64,000 nt of DNA from Halogeometricum pallidum JCM 14848 (GTDB lineage: Archaea; Halobacteriota; Halobacteria; Halobacteriales; Haloferacaceae). A program made the translations under genes and the position numbers. This document shows positions 18,015 through 25,969 of this stretch, piece by piece. A model generated the notes under the pieces. The model saw only the letters and a list, made by a program, of their open reading frames with translations, was not told the origin of the DNA and searched no databases. Each line of letters begins with the position of its first letter. Position 1 is the first letter of the stretch. Where the stretch lies: assembly GCF_000337095.1 (NCBI RefSeq), contig NZ_AOIV01000021.1, positions 53,878 through 117,877 of the forward strand, read 5' to 3'.

Positions 18015-18033
18015 TGCATACATCGTGTATGCA
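18015..18033. promoter_or_regulatory. Perfect palindrome at the vapB start (operator)
   Basis: TGCATACA-tcg-TGTATGCA: two perfect 8-base arms with a 3-base spacer, beginning one base upstream of the vapB start codon. With leaderless transcription this would lie just upstream of or over the transcription start, ideal for repression by the dimeric VapB. The function is inferred from position and symmetry. Confidence 0.6.
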
Positions 18034-18132
18034 GACACAAGTAGTTTGAGGACCTCGTCATTGCTGGATTGCGACAGACACTTCTCCAGCGCCTATTCTT
18101 CGGGCACAGAGCCGACAAAACGGATATCTGCT

Positions 18133-18326
18133 GACTAGATGGCCTTGCTCGGCTCGCCACCATCGAGAGCATCACGGCGCGGGGGATGTGGGAACAACAC
18201 GAACCATTCTTCGAGGAGTATCTGTGGGGCGGTGGGTTCTGGGAGGAATCGTACTACGTTGGGACGGCAGGCGACGTTTCGACAGACACGATTGAGCAGT
18301 ATATCGAGCGCACTGAACACGTTTAG
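18133..18326 (+). pseudogene. TnpA (IS200-type Y1 transposase) C-terminal remnant
   Basis: The frame LDGLARLATIESITARGMWEQ is followed by LWGGGFWEESYYVGTAGDVS, then TDTIEQYIERTEHV and a stop at 18326. LWGGxFWxxSYYVxTxGDV is the C-terminal signature of IS200/IS605 TnpA transposases, in which the catalytic tyrosine lies on the last helix. The N-terminal HUH half is missing. A hairpin end follows 20 bases later. Confidence 0.75.
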
Positions 18327-18345
18327 CGGAGCGTACGGCCTTCCC

Positions 18346-18366
18346 CCTCGGGGTCAAGCCCCGAGG
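18346..18366. repeat. IS200/IS605-type hairpin end
   Basis: CCTCGGGG-tcaag-CCCCGAGG is a perfect 8-base stem just downstream of the TnpA remnant. It is of the same kind as the element ends elsewhere in the window, with a different stem sequence. It marks the end of the decayed element. Confidence 0.6.
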
Positions 18367-18453
18367 CACTCGGCCTGCTCCGACTATAGAAAACCTACGT
18401 CGTATTCGGAGATAACTATGTATTGTGACGCCATCAGGCTCTGTCCTGAGAGA

Positions 18454-18560
18454 CTAATACGGCTCAAATCCCAGGGAAGAGAGAATTTCGCGGAGACCTT
18501 CTGTATCGATGTCCCCGATAGCGACGACCGCGTCCGGATGCTCGCGACGGGCGATTAGCG
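18454..18560 (-). pseudogene. C-terminal fragment of a PIN-domain toxin
   Basis: On the minus strand LIARREHPDAVVAIGDID, then TEGLREILSSLGFEPY and a stop. The DTEGL..(I/L)LS..(G/R)FxPY ending is shared with VapC at 17421-17816. The upstream two thirds of the gene are absent. The fragment lies directly in front of the first DUF7342 module. Confidence 0.6.
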
Positions 18561-18597
18561 CACAATATATTTGGGCTGAAGGAAGAAATATATGTGC
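18561..18597 (+). promoter_or_regulatory. Promoter/operator region of DUF7342 module 1
   Basis: GCACAATATATTTGGG (from 18559) followed by GAAG and an AATATATG box centred about 26 bases before the ATG at 18617. The spacing fits a leaderless haloarchaeal TATA box. A near copy (GCACATATATTTGAG, then GAAGGTATAT) stands at the same position before module 3 (52351-52383), so the shared upstream part may be the regulator's own operator. Confidence 0.55.
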
Positions 18598-18616
18598 CAA
18601 CCTCGTTGTACGAGAT

Positions 18617-19135
18617 ATGAGAGACGATACGCACCGCGACGGTCCACCGCCGTTCGATAGGCCGTTTGAGGGGGAAGATACGAAGCAACGGGTGTACAGT
18701 ACGATACTACAGACCCGTGAGCCGATGGCCGTCTCCGAAATCGCTGAACGTGCGAACTGCTCGGACGAGTCGGCGCGGACACACCTGTCTTTTTACGCCG
18801 ACCTCGGCATCGTCATTCGCCACGAGGGCCGGCCAGTCCGATACGAGCGTAACGATGAGTACTTCGAGTGGCGTCGAGTGAACGAACTGGCACGGGAGCA
18901 CACCGTCGAGGAGTTACAGATTCGCGTCTCGGAACTGACCGACCGAATCGAAACGTACTGCGAGGAGTACGACGCTGACTCACCCGCCGACGTCGACGTC
19001 CTCGAATTCGACGCAGCGCAGATCGACGACGTCTACGTCGACCTCGGGGACTGGGCCACCGCTATCGAGGAGCGTCGGCTTCATGAACGCGCTCGGAGAA
19101 AGGCCGCTGGGTCCACGGCTCCATCACACGGCTGA
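18617..19135 (+). CDS. DUF7342-like winged-helix regulator, module copy 1 (putative antitoxin)
   Basis: A 172-residue protein. A winged-helix domain (TKQRVYSTILQTREPMAVSE, then IAERANCSDESARTHLSFYADLGIVIR, about residues 21-70) runs into the family motif RPVRYERNDEYFEWRRVNEL and a helical, acidic C-terminal half. The same order and motif occur in the proteins at 45917-46486 and 52407-52934. It is followed two bases later by the small CRWDRHPN protein. By architecture it looks like the DNA-binding antitoxin and autorepressor of a two-gene system; no function has been shown for it in the sequence itself. Confidence 0.85.
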   Translation: MRDDTHRDGPPPFDRPFEGEDTKQRVYSTILQTREPMAVSEIAERANCSDESARTHLSFYADLGIVIRHEGRPVRYERNDEYFEWRRVNELAREHTVEELQIRVSELTDRIETYCEEYDADSPADVDVLEFDAAQIDDVYVDLGDWATAIEERRLHERARRKAAGSTAPSHG

Positions 19136-19137
19136 GG

Positions 19138-19569
19138 ATGGTGCCGGTGGATGACGGTGCGAGTCCCGCACCAATAGACCGGTCGGTGATCGCGCGAATG
19201 CAGTCTCGATTCGCCGGCAGTCGTATGACTGAATCTGCAGAAATAGTCGAAGAAGGAAACCTGCACCTCCGTGTCGAGTTGTCCCGAGAGTACTACCCGG
19301 AAGCGGTATCCGCCCGACTTGAGATTCGGTGGTACCGCAACGACGACTTCACCATCCACTACCAAGAAGAGCATCCGGATGGTGTGTGGAAGTGTCGGTG
19401 GGACCGGCATCCGAACACGCACAACTCACGGGACCACTTCCATCCACCACCGGCGGCCAGCCGCACCGACGCGGAGGATACTCAGTGGCCGCCGGATCAT
19501 CGGGACGTGAGCCGCCTCGTGTTCGATCGCCTCGAGGACCGCATCGAAACGCTGTGGGAGCACCGATAG
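19138..19569 (+). CDS. Small CRWDRHPN...HFH protein, module copy 1 (putative TumE-like toxin)
   Basis: A 143-residue protein. The core ARLEIRWYRNDDFTIHYQEE, then WKCRWDRHPNTHNSRDHFHPPP (about residues 58-104), is shared almost word for word with the partners at 45490-45924 and 54557-55000; the ends are variable. The pattern beta strand, IHY, charged RWD, HPxxH, HFH recalls TumE/DUF6516-type toxins. It starts two bases after the regulator stop, so it is surely cotranscribed. Toxin activity is inference from context and motif; the invariant Arg, Asp and His residues would be the candidate active site. Confidence 0.8.
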   Translation: MVPVDDGASPAPIDRSVIARMQSRFAGSRMTESAEIVEEGNLHLRVELSREYYPEAVSARLEIRWYRNDDFTIHYQEEHPDGVWKCRWDRHPNTHNSRDHFHPPPAASRTDAEDTQWPPDHRDVSRLVFDRLEDRIETLWEHR

Positions 19570-19859
19570 GGAGAATTCGTTCATCGTTCTCGAGCTGCAC
19601 GGTGTGGTATCTATCGGACCAGATCAGCAGAATATCGGTCCGGTGAGCCGGAAAAGACGAGTTCATGCTTTGCTACCGATGCCGTTTTGAGCAAGAGTAC
19701 GTTCCGTCTGTCCGTTCTGGACCCCTCAAGCCCGCAAACTCGCTACAAAAGGCAGTCTCCTGCTACAATGACGGAGTAGATGCTTCGAGATCATGCGGAC
19801 GTGAGGGTCTCTTGATTCCAGTTTGAGTGTGCGGACGCTCCCGAGGGTGATTTAGATTT

Positions 19860-20671
19860 TCAGAGTCGGTCGATCGGCTTGTTGATTATGTTGAATATTT
19901 CGCTTGCCCGGTAGAACCGATTTCGCGCTTTCCCAGTGAGTTCTTCAAGTATTCCGTCATCTTCAAGCTGTCCAATTAGCCGATTGGCGGTACTGTACTC
20001 GACATCCAGCCACTTGGCCGCCGTATTCACGTCAAGGTATGGATATTCGAAGAGTCGCATGACCAGTTCCAGGATATTCTCAGATCGCTCACTCTGGTAA
20101 CGCTGTTGATAGTCCTCACGGAGGTCAACCAGCAAGTTTGCACGCTGATGAGCCTCATCTGCCTGCGACTGTACGCCGCGTAAGAAGAACAGTAGCCACT
20201 CTTCCCATTCGCCACGCTGACTGACTGCCAAGAGATGATCAACGTACTCTGAACGTCGTGCATTGAAATACGAACTCAAGTAGAGATACGGCTCGGGCAA
20301 GAGACCGTCACGTTGCAGAAGGAGACTGATCAATAGCCGCCCGAGCCGTCCATTCCCATCGAGAAACGGGTGAACCGTCTCGAACTGATAGTGAATTAGC
20401 CCAGTCCGGAGGAGCGGATGGAGATCAGTATCTTGGTTCGCGTACTCAAGCAGGTCTTCAAGAAGGTCGGGAATCTCGTTCGGTGGTGGCGGAACGTACC
20501 GAGCGTCTTGGATGTATGGCGTACTGCCGATGAAGTTCTGGGTCGTGCGGAGTTCCCCTGGATCAGCCTCGTCCCCACGGACTCCCGAAAGCAATCGATC
20601 GTGCATTTCACACAGCAACTCGGTGGTGATTGGATCGCCAGCTGTAATCGCATCCAATCCATCTTGCTTCA
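19860..20671 (-). pseudogene. Fic-family protein decapitated by a TnpB element
   Basis: From about codon CLKQDGLDAITAG onward the sequence is a Fic protein: GELRTTQNFIGSTPYIQDARYVPPPPNEIP, the catalytic HPFLDGNGRLGRL motif, and a C-terminal winged-helix (LDVNTAAKWLDVEYSTANRLIG). The upstream part of the open frame reads through the transposon hairpin (PPGLKAGIP) and is not Fic. Roughly the first 100 residues, where the inhibitory (S/T)xxxE(G/N) helix usually lies, are missing. Fic enzymes transfer AMP to proteins. The AMPylation motif is intact but there is no natural start. Confidence 0.85.
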
Positions 20672-20795
20672 AGCAGGGAATCCCGGCCTTCAGACCGGGA
20701 GGGAATCCGACAACTGCTGAACTAACCACGTTCTGACGTTCAAACTGAATGCCGACCGTTATCTTTAACTTACGTTGTTTCTTACGTTTTGATGG

Positions 20796-20957
20796 ATGAG
20801 AGCTGACTTCGATATGGAGCGAGGCGGGCCACTTCACGAATCCGTGAAGGAATATGCCCGCGATAACGGGATACGTCACTCACGAGCGTACCCTGAACTC
20901 CTCCGCAAAGCACTCGAAACCGAAGGATACGATGTCAACGACTCAGACAGCAAATAA
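20796..20957 (+). CDS. Small ORF overlapping the 5' end of tnpB in element B
   Basis: 53 residues: MRADFDMERGGPLHESVKEY, then ARDNGIRHSRAYPELLRKAL and an acidic end. It is read in a different frame from tnpB and overlaps its first 26 bases. Lys/Arg-rich helical character suggests a DNA-binding accessory protein, but no family is certain. It is below the size usually annotated. The ATG at 20796 is preceded by an AT-rich stretch. Confidence 0.5.
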   Translation: MRADFDMERGGPLHESVKEYARDNGIRHSRAYPELLRKALETEGYDVNDSDSK

Positions 20958-22257
20958 GACACTGGAAGCCACGCTCGCACCTCCAACACGGTGCAAAGAG
21001 CAACGCCTCCAGCAAACGCTGTCCGAATACCGAGACGCACTTGAAGACGCCTTCGAGCAACACTGTACGACGATGAGTGCCACGAACGACGTGGTGGCAC
21101 CGTACAACCTACCGTACCAAGCGAAAGACGCGCTCAAATCTTACGTCCCAAAACTCCACAAGACGTACAACGCCAACGAGTTAGACGACGAACACCCACT
21201 CAGGTTCGTGAATCGACCCGGGAAGTTCGACCGTGACTCCAAGCGTGAGTACGAAATCTGCTGGAACGTTCCCCAGCCCGGTCGCGGAACCAACTTCTGG
21301 ATTCCACTCCGACTGAACCCCGAACAAGAGGAACTGTGGGAAGAGATGCTTGATGATGAGTCGAGTACCACAATAGGCGAACTTCGCTTGCAGAAGCATC
21401 GGAAGACGTGGGCGCTCCACGTCACCGTCGAATACGAAATCGAGGATACCTCCGAACTACCCGAGAATCCGACTCGGGTTGGATTCGATATTGGCGAGTC
21501 GATGTTGGTCACGGGCTGTGCCCTCCAACACGACACTCCCACGAAGCCACTGTTAATCAACGGGAAAGAAGCCAAGCGAATCCGCAAAGAGATGTTCACG
21601 ACGCTCAAGCGACTCCAAGAGCGAGACGCTTCCGAGTGGCGTATTGAGGAACGATTCTCGTACTACCAGAACCGACTCACCGACCTCATCGAGAAGGCGT
21701 CTCGTGAATCTGTGGAGTACGCCCGTCAGTTCGAGAACCCCGTCATCGTGATGGAAGACTTGGCGTACATTCGAGAGTCGCTGGACTACGGGAAGTACAT
21801 GAATCGACGCCTGCATTCGTGGGCGTTTGCTCGTTTGCAGGGACGTATCGAGGATAAGGCGAAGGACGCCGGGATTCCGGATCGGTACGTTCACCCGCAG
21901 TACACCTCGAAAACGTGCCATTCGTGCAAGCATATCGGGTATCGACCTCGGCAAGCCGACTTCAAGTGTAAGAACCCGGAGTGCCACGTATCGACGTTCC
22001 AAGCGGATATTAACGCGAGTGCGAACATCGCACGTCGCGTAGACCCGTGGGGAGAGAGCCTACCAGTGAAACAGGTAGGCGATGACTCGCCACAGGACGG
22101 GAGCCGTAGTGACACGGCCACGACTCAGTGTGAACAGAGCGAGAAACCCTCGCAGATGACACTCACAACGTTTCAAGAGTCGAAAACCACTGCCAGCGTT
22201 CACGAGACGCAGTCTCGTGAGCCAACCAGAACCTCTGGTTCTGGTGACGACGACTAA
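20932..22257 (+). CDS. tnpB: TnpB RNA-guided nuclease (element B)
   Basis: A 441-residue protein with intact catalytic residues: GFDIGESMLVTG (Asp), VIVMEDLAYIRES (Glu) and ADINASANIARR (Asp), with a CHSC...CKNPEC zinc finger. It starts at ATG 20932 (MSTTQTANKTLEATLAPPT); the in-frame extension upstream overlaps the small ORF and is not conserved in the homologue at 53058-54293. The two proteins are clearly the same lineage, distinct from element A. The Ser/Thr-rich tail ends with a stop just before the right-end hairpin. Confidence 0.92.
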   Translation: MSTTQTANKTLEATLAPPTRCKEQRLQQTLSEYRDALEDAFEQHCTTMSATNDVVAPYNLPYQAKDALKSYVPKLHKTYNANELDDEHPLRFVNRPGKFDRDSKREYEICWNVPQPGRGTNFWIPLRLNPEQEELWEEMLDDESSTTIGELRLQKHRKTWALHVTVEYEIEDTSELPENPTRVGFDIGESMLVTGCALQHDTPTKPLLINGKEAKRIRKEMFTTLKRLQERDASEWRIEERFSYYQNRLTDLIEKASRESVEYARQFENPVIVMEDLAYIRESLDYGKYMNRRLHSWAFARLQGRIEDKAKDAGIPDRYVHPQYTSKTCHSCKHIGYRPRQADFKCKNPECHVSTFQADINASANIARRVDPWGESLPVKQVGDDSPQDGSRSDTATTQCEQSEKPSQMTLTTFQESKTTASVHETQSREPTRTSGSGDDD

Positions 22258-22418
22258 CTGGCATTCCTACCGTGTGGGAAGCCCCGTCGTTTACGACGGG
22301 GAGGATGTCACCAGTGGTATTCCTACGAATACACTGGACACTATTGGTATTCTTGGTGCTAAATCAAAATAGCAGGAGAGCTGCTTGCACCGTCATACCT
22401 ACTCGGGATCTCTGGGGG

Positions 22419-22449
22419 TGACATCCTCCGCGCCGTAAACGGCGGAATT
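22419..22449 (-). repeat. Solo IS200/IS605 right end, opposite orientation
   Basis: GTGACATCCTCCGCGCCGTAAACGGCGG reads, on the minus strand, as hairpin plus GGAGGATGTCAC, the same as the right end of element B about 130 bases away but inverted. No tnpB lies beside it. It is probably a relic or a stand-alone end that could be mobilised in trans. Confidence 0.6.
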
Positions 22450-22537
22450 CTCGCCTTGAAGAAAGATAGAACCCATCTGGAGAACTAACGAGTCATTATA
22501 CACGAATATTGATATGTGCGGCTCCAAAAATAGTCTC

Positions 22538-24775
22538 ATGAACATCTCCTATCAACACGCCACTCCACAGGCGGGCAACGAGTCAGTTCTCATTCGGATT
22601 GAGGAGGACCACACCGACCGAACGGCGTGTCTCCTCGTCGATGCGGGCGGCGGTATCGACTTGGACGCCACGCTGAGTGACGACGAGTATCTCGCAGCGG
22701 TGCTTCTCACGCACGCCCACCTCGATCACTACCAGGGACTCGACGACGCACACCGCGACGGAGCGCCGATTCTCACTAGTCCGGGCACGGCGGCTATCCT
22801 CGAAGACGTGTTTACCGAAGGCGCTCGACGATACGACTTCTCGAACGCGGAGGAACTCCTCAAGCGCGTCGAACCGATTTCGGAGTGGCACGAGGTTCTC
22901 GGCGATACCGTCGCCGTTCGGCCCGTCCCCACGGGCCATACGCCTGGCGCCTGTGGATTACTCGTCGACGTCAGCGATGGCGACGACCGCGTTCGGATAC
23001 TCGCGACAGGAGACTTTACTACGCGCGATGCGGCCGCCTATCCGGGACTCGACCAGGAGGCGTACTCCAGCGTCGATATTTTGTTTCTCACCGCGGCGAC
23101 GAACGACGGCTTCGAGACTGATCTTACGGACGCGCTCGGAACCATCGTCGAACGCGCGAACGCCGGGTCGAAAACCCTCTGTACCGCGAGCGGACTGACG
23201 GGCGTCCACCTCGCGACGCTCCTTGCGACCGTGAGCGACGAACTCGAGATTCATCTCCCCGTCGTCCTCGCCGGACAGGTGGCCAAACTCTACGACGCAC
23301 TTGAGTATCAGTACGAGGCTATTACGACAGTACCCACGTTCGAGTCGACGGCCGAGTGTCTAGAGCACGGTGCCGTCACCATCGCCGGGCCGGAAATTCC
23401 CGTCGACGGGAGCAGCGGCCGTCTCTTCGAGTCGATTCGAGACGATGCGAACGCGTCGCTCGTTCAGATACAGGGAGGTGATACGGAGGCGAAGACGAAC
23501 GGCGAGTTCGCGGGGACCGTCTCTTCGTATCCGTTCTCGAATCACCCGCCCGAGGAAGCGCTCGATGAGTTGGTCGCCTCCGTCTCGCCGACGCATGTCG
23601 TTGTCGGCCATCAGCGCGGGCGTGCGCTTGAGCAGTACAAAGACAAGTGGGACTCCTTCTCCTGGGCGACCGGGTCATCGATGACAGAGATGCTCTACGA
23701 GGATGGTTACTACCTCGCACCGCCCTGGGTCGGAAAGTACACCGAACGGCGTGTGCGGAATCGGGTAGGACAAGTGGATACGGACCGCGCCGATGATGGT
23801 GTTCTCGCGGTTGTCGAGTCCATCCCAGAGCTTGAGCGACGCGAGGAGTGCTCGCTCGAGCGAGAGGGCGTCGACGTCGCCGCGCTCAAGGGTCGACTCT
23901 ATATCGATGTGTCCGCCGCTGCTGGGACAGAAGAGACTGCCGATACGTCCGACCGACAGTCGGTCGCTGAAGCATCGAACGGGACGCTGTACCGGACGTC
24001 CGGCCCCACGCTCCCAGACCCGCCGGCGACCGCGGAGCTATATGAGGACGCATCCGACAGCAACTCCCCACTCGTCGAGACGGTCGGCGTACGGAGTGGG
24101 GGATCTGGTCCCAGTCGCGGGACTACCAGGAGCGACGCACCAGCGTCGAACGGGACAGTGGATCCCGAATCGGTTGTTTCCGACCCCGGTGACGTAGCGA
24201 CCGAGACAACCGAATACTCGCGTGCCGACTCCGATACGGACGTGCGTAAAGAGACACCGGAGGAGGACGCGACGGTGAGTGACACCGATGTGACTCAGGA
24301 GACGACAGACGAGGATGCGACGGAGAGTGATATCGATGCAACGGCCGTCGCACTGACTGTCGAGGTCGACCCAGCGGTTCGACAGCTCGCCGTTCAGCAC
24401 GCTGAAAGAGAGAAAGTTTCGTTGGCGACGTTCGCGCGGCAGGCAGTCGATGCATATCTCATCGAGGTACTTCGTGGTGAGGCCCCGTGGGAAGACGTCG
24501 AGTCTGTCGAGCGGTCGTTCACCTACGAGGCTGATTCAGCGTTCGCAAAGTTACTCTCGACGGCGGCGGCCGAAAGCGGTCACGAGAGCACTGATTCATA
24601 CGTGTTCGACCAGCTTCGGGCGAGTATCGGCCTCGGTGACGAGAGAGCAGTCGCAGTCACGGGAGCGGATGCGCTCGTCGAGCAGGTCGAAGCACTCGTC
24701 ACGAACTCGCGCTCGCCCCACGAGAGCGCTGCCGACGTCGTGCAGGCCGCGCTTGGACGAGTCGTGCTTCCGTAG
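22538..24775 (+). CDS. MBL-fold (RNase J/beta-CASP-like) protein fused to a C-terminal RHH-like region
   Basis: A 745-residue protein. Residues about 1-200 form a metallo-beta-lactamase domain with HAHLDH, GHTPGACG and LATGDFTTRDAA. Residues about 205-400 resemble a beta-CASP-type insert and ending (TASGLTGVHLATLLATVS; VVVGHQRG). A disordered acidic/Ser/Thr-rich linker occupies about 470-610. The C-terminal 140 residues (ALTVEVDPAVRQLAVQHAER, then VSLATFARQAVDAYLIEVLRG) look like a ribbon-helix-helix domain. MBL/beta-CASP enzymes are nucleases; adding a sequence-specific DNA-binding module is unusual. The ATG at 22538 is preferred to 22514 because it begins the first beta strand. Confidence 0.75.
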   Translation: MNISYQHATPQAGNESVLIRIEEDHTDRTACLLVDAGGGIDLDATLSDDEYLAAVLLTHAHLDHYQGLDDAHRDGAPILTSPGTAAILEDVFTEGARRYDFSNAEELLKRVEPISEWHEVLGDTVAVRPVPTGHTPGACGLLVDVSDGDDRVRILATGDFTTRDAAAYPGLDQEAYSSVDILFLTAATNDGFETDLTDALGTIVERANAGSKTLCTASGLTGVHLATLLATVSDELEIHLPVVLAGQVAKLYDALEYQYEAITTVPTFESTAECLEHGAVTIAGPEIPVDGSSGRLFESIRDDANASLVQIQGGDTEAKTNGEFAGTVSSYPFSNHPPEEALDELVASVSPTHVVVGHQRGRALEQYKDKWDSFSWATGSSMTEMLYEDGYYLAPPWVGKYTERRVRNRVGQVDTDRADDGVLAVVESIPELERREECSLEREGVDVAALKGRLYIDVSAAAGTEETADTSDRQSVAEASNGTLYRTSGPTLPDPPATAELYEDASDSNSPLVETVGVRSGGSGPSRGTTRSDAPASNGTVDPESVVSDPGDVATETTEYSRADSDTDVRKETPEEDATVSDTDVTQETTDEDATESDIDATAVALTVEVDPAVRQLAVQHAEREKVSLATFARQAVDAYLIEVLRGEAPWEDVESVERSFTYEADSAFAKLLSTAAAESGHESTDSYVFDQLRASIGLGDERAVAVTGADALVEQVEALVTNSRSPHESAADVVQAALGRVVLP

Positions 24776-24844
24776 ACGAGACGTGGTTGTGCGGGTCCGC
24801 GTTCCGTGGGATGTCCCGACCGAACGCGGGGTCTTTCCCGGACG

Positions 24845-25411
24845 TCAGCGCTTCTCTGCGGTCTTCGTCCGCGAGGTGTCCCACAGTCGGCCTTCGAGGA
24901 CGTCTTTCACGCCGGGCATCCCGTCGTGAATCCACAGCCCGAGTGTGAGCAATGCGAGGATGAATCCGAAGAAGAGCGTCGGAGAGAACTGCAGGTTGAG
25001 GAAAAAGTCAATGAAGCTTCGCTTGCCCTCGCTCGGAACCTCCGTGAGCGGCCAGAACAGATAGCCGGGGATACTGAAGTCTCCTTCAAGCAGCGCTCCG
25101 ATATCGTCGCCGACGAGATGCGAGGCGTATCCAATTCCGAACGCTGTGGTGAGCGTTCGTTGTTTCGGCGTGTCGAAAACGATCCATAAGGTGGTGAGAA
25201 GGGGGACGAGCGTGAACAGTGAGTGTGCGAAGCTTCGCCCGTACGAGAGGACGCCGAACGTCCACGTGAGCGGTTTGTCGATGAGGTCCGGGAACTGCGT
25301 GCCGAACGCGAGGGCGAGGGCTGCGAGTCCTTGTGGTGGGTGATCGAGGTGGAGGCGAGTGTACAGCGAGTAGAGAACGTAGCCGAAGGCGGCATGGCCC
25401 CAGGGGAGCAT
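24845..25411 (-). CDS. YdjM/DUF457-like membrane-bound metal-dependent hydrolase
   Basis: A 188-residue polytopic protein with an N-terminal HAAFGYVLYSL, an FPDLIDKPLTW motif (about residues 40-50), AHSLFTLVPLL and a conserved SHLVGDD. The two histidines and aspartates in these positions form the presumed metal site of the DUF457/YdjM family. The function is unknown; related proteins are common near repair or surface genes. The ATG at 25411 is well placed (MLPWGHAAFG). Confidence 0.85.
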   Translation of the reverse strand: MLPWGHAAFGYVLYSLYTRLHLDHPPQGLAALALAFGTQFPDLIDKPLTWTFGVLSYGRSFAHSLFTLVPLLTTLWIVFDTPKQRTLTTAFGIGYASHLVGDDIGALLEGDFSIPGYLFWPLTEVPSEGKRSFIDFFLNLQFSPTLFFGFILALLTLGLWIHDGMPGVKDVLEGRLWDTSRTKTAEKR

Positions 25412-25494
25412 TGTGTAATCTGTCTCTTTCTACGTGGATAGGTACTTTGTTAGTTGGTAGTGGGGTTAACGAATCGTAGAGAGTGGGTGCGGTC

Positions 25495-25950
25495 TTATTC
25501 CCAAATGATGCGGTCGATGTATCGTTGGACATAGGGATGCAGTCCCTCAAATGGTGGTTCAAACACCCGTAATTCACTGTGCTGGTCGTCAACTGCATCG
25601 ACTGGCTGCAGGGGCTCAACGACGAAGGCGTTCGCAAGGTAATGTTTCGTCTCAACCCCCTCAACCTCGGATGTGTCGTAGAAATGCTCAAACGTCCCGA
25701 GCCGTTCGCAGATTTTCACTTCGCATCCCAGTTCCATCTCTGCAACACGGTGTATTGCTTCTGTGAGCCGTTCGTTCTTGAGTACAGTTCCACCGGGAAC
25801 AAACCACTCTCCCTTCGCTGGCTCGTTTTCTCGAAGACCGAGTAATACGCCACCCTCCTGCCTTACGATCAAGTCCACAGAGACGATAGGAACGTTAGCA
25901 ACTACGCTCGCCCACTCATCTTCGGGAACCCAGGACACGTCATCTTTCAT
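25495..25950 (-). CDS. Nudix hydrolase, GDP-mannose mannosyl hydrolase-like (copy 2)
   Basis: A 151-residue paralogue of 13840-14295 with the same start (MKDDVSWVPEDEW), modified Nudix box (GGTVLKNERLTEAIHRVAEMELG) and GTFEHFYD segment. It lies 19 bases after rfbB and is probably in its operon, which places this copy in sugar-nucleotide metabolism. Codon choice is more AT-rich than in copy 1, suggesting separate histories or different ages in the genome. Confidence 0.9.
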   Translation of the reverse strand: MKDDVSWVPEDEWASVVANVPIVSVDLIVRQEGGVLLGLRENEPAKGEWFVPGGTVLKNERLTEAIHRVAEMELGCEVKICERLGTFEHFYDTSEVEGVETKHYLANAFVVEPLQPVDAVDDQHSELRVFEPPFEGLHPYVQRYIDRIIWE

Positions 25951-25969
25951 TTGATAGGGGGTGAAGGAA

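Larger units (their letters stand above)
20672..22310 (+). mobile_element. IS1341-type element B inserted into fic
   Basis: The left end is a hairpin of the TCCCGG...CCGGGA type at 20681-20700. The right end is CCCCGTCGTTTACGACGGGG (22282-22301) followed by GAGGATGTCAC. Inside are a small upstream ORF and tnpB. The left end directly abuts the fic coding sequence, so fic was the insertion target. Exact bases of the ends are estimated from the hairpins. Confidence 0.75.
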
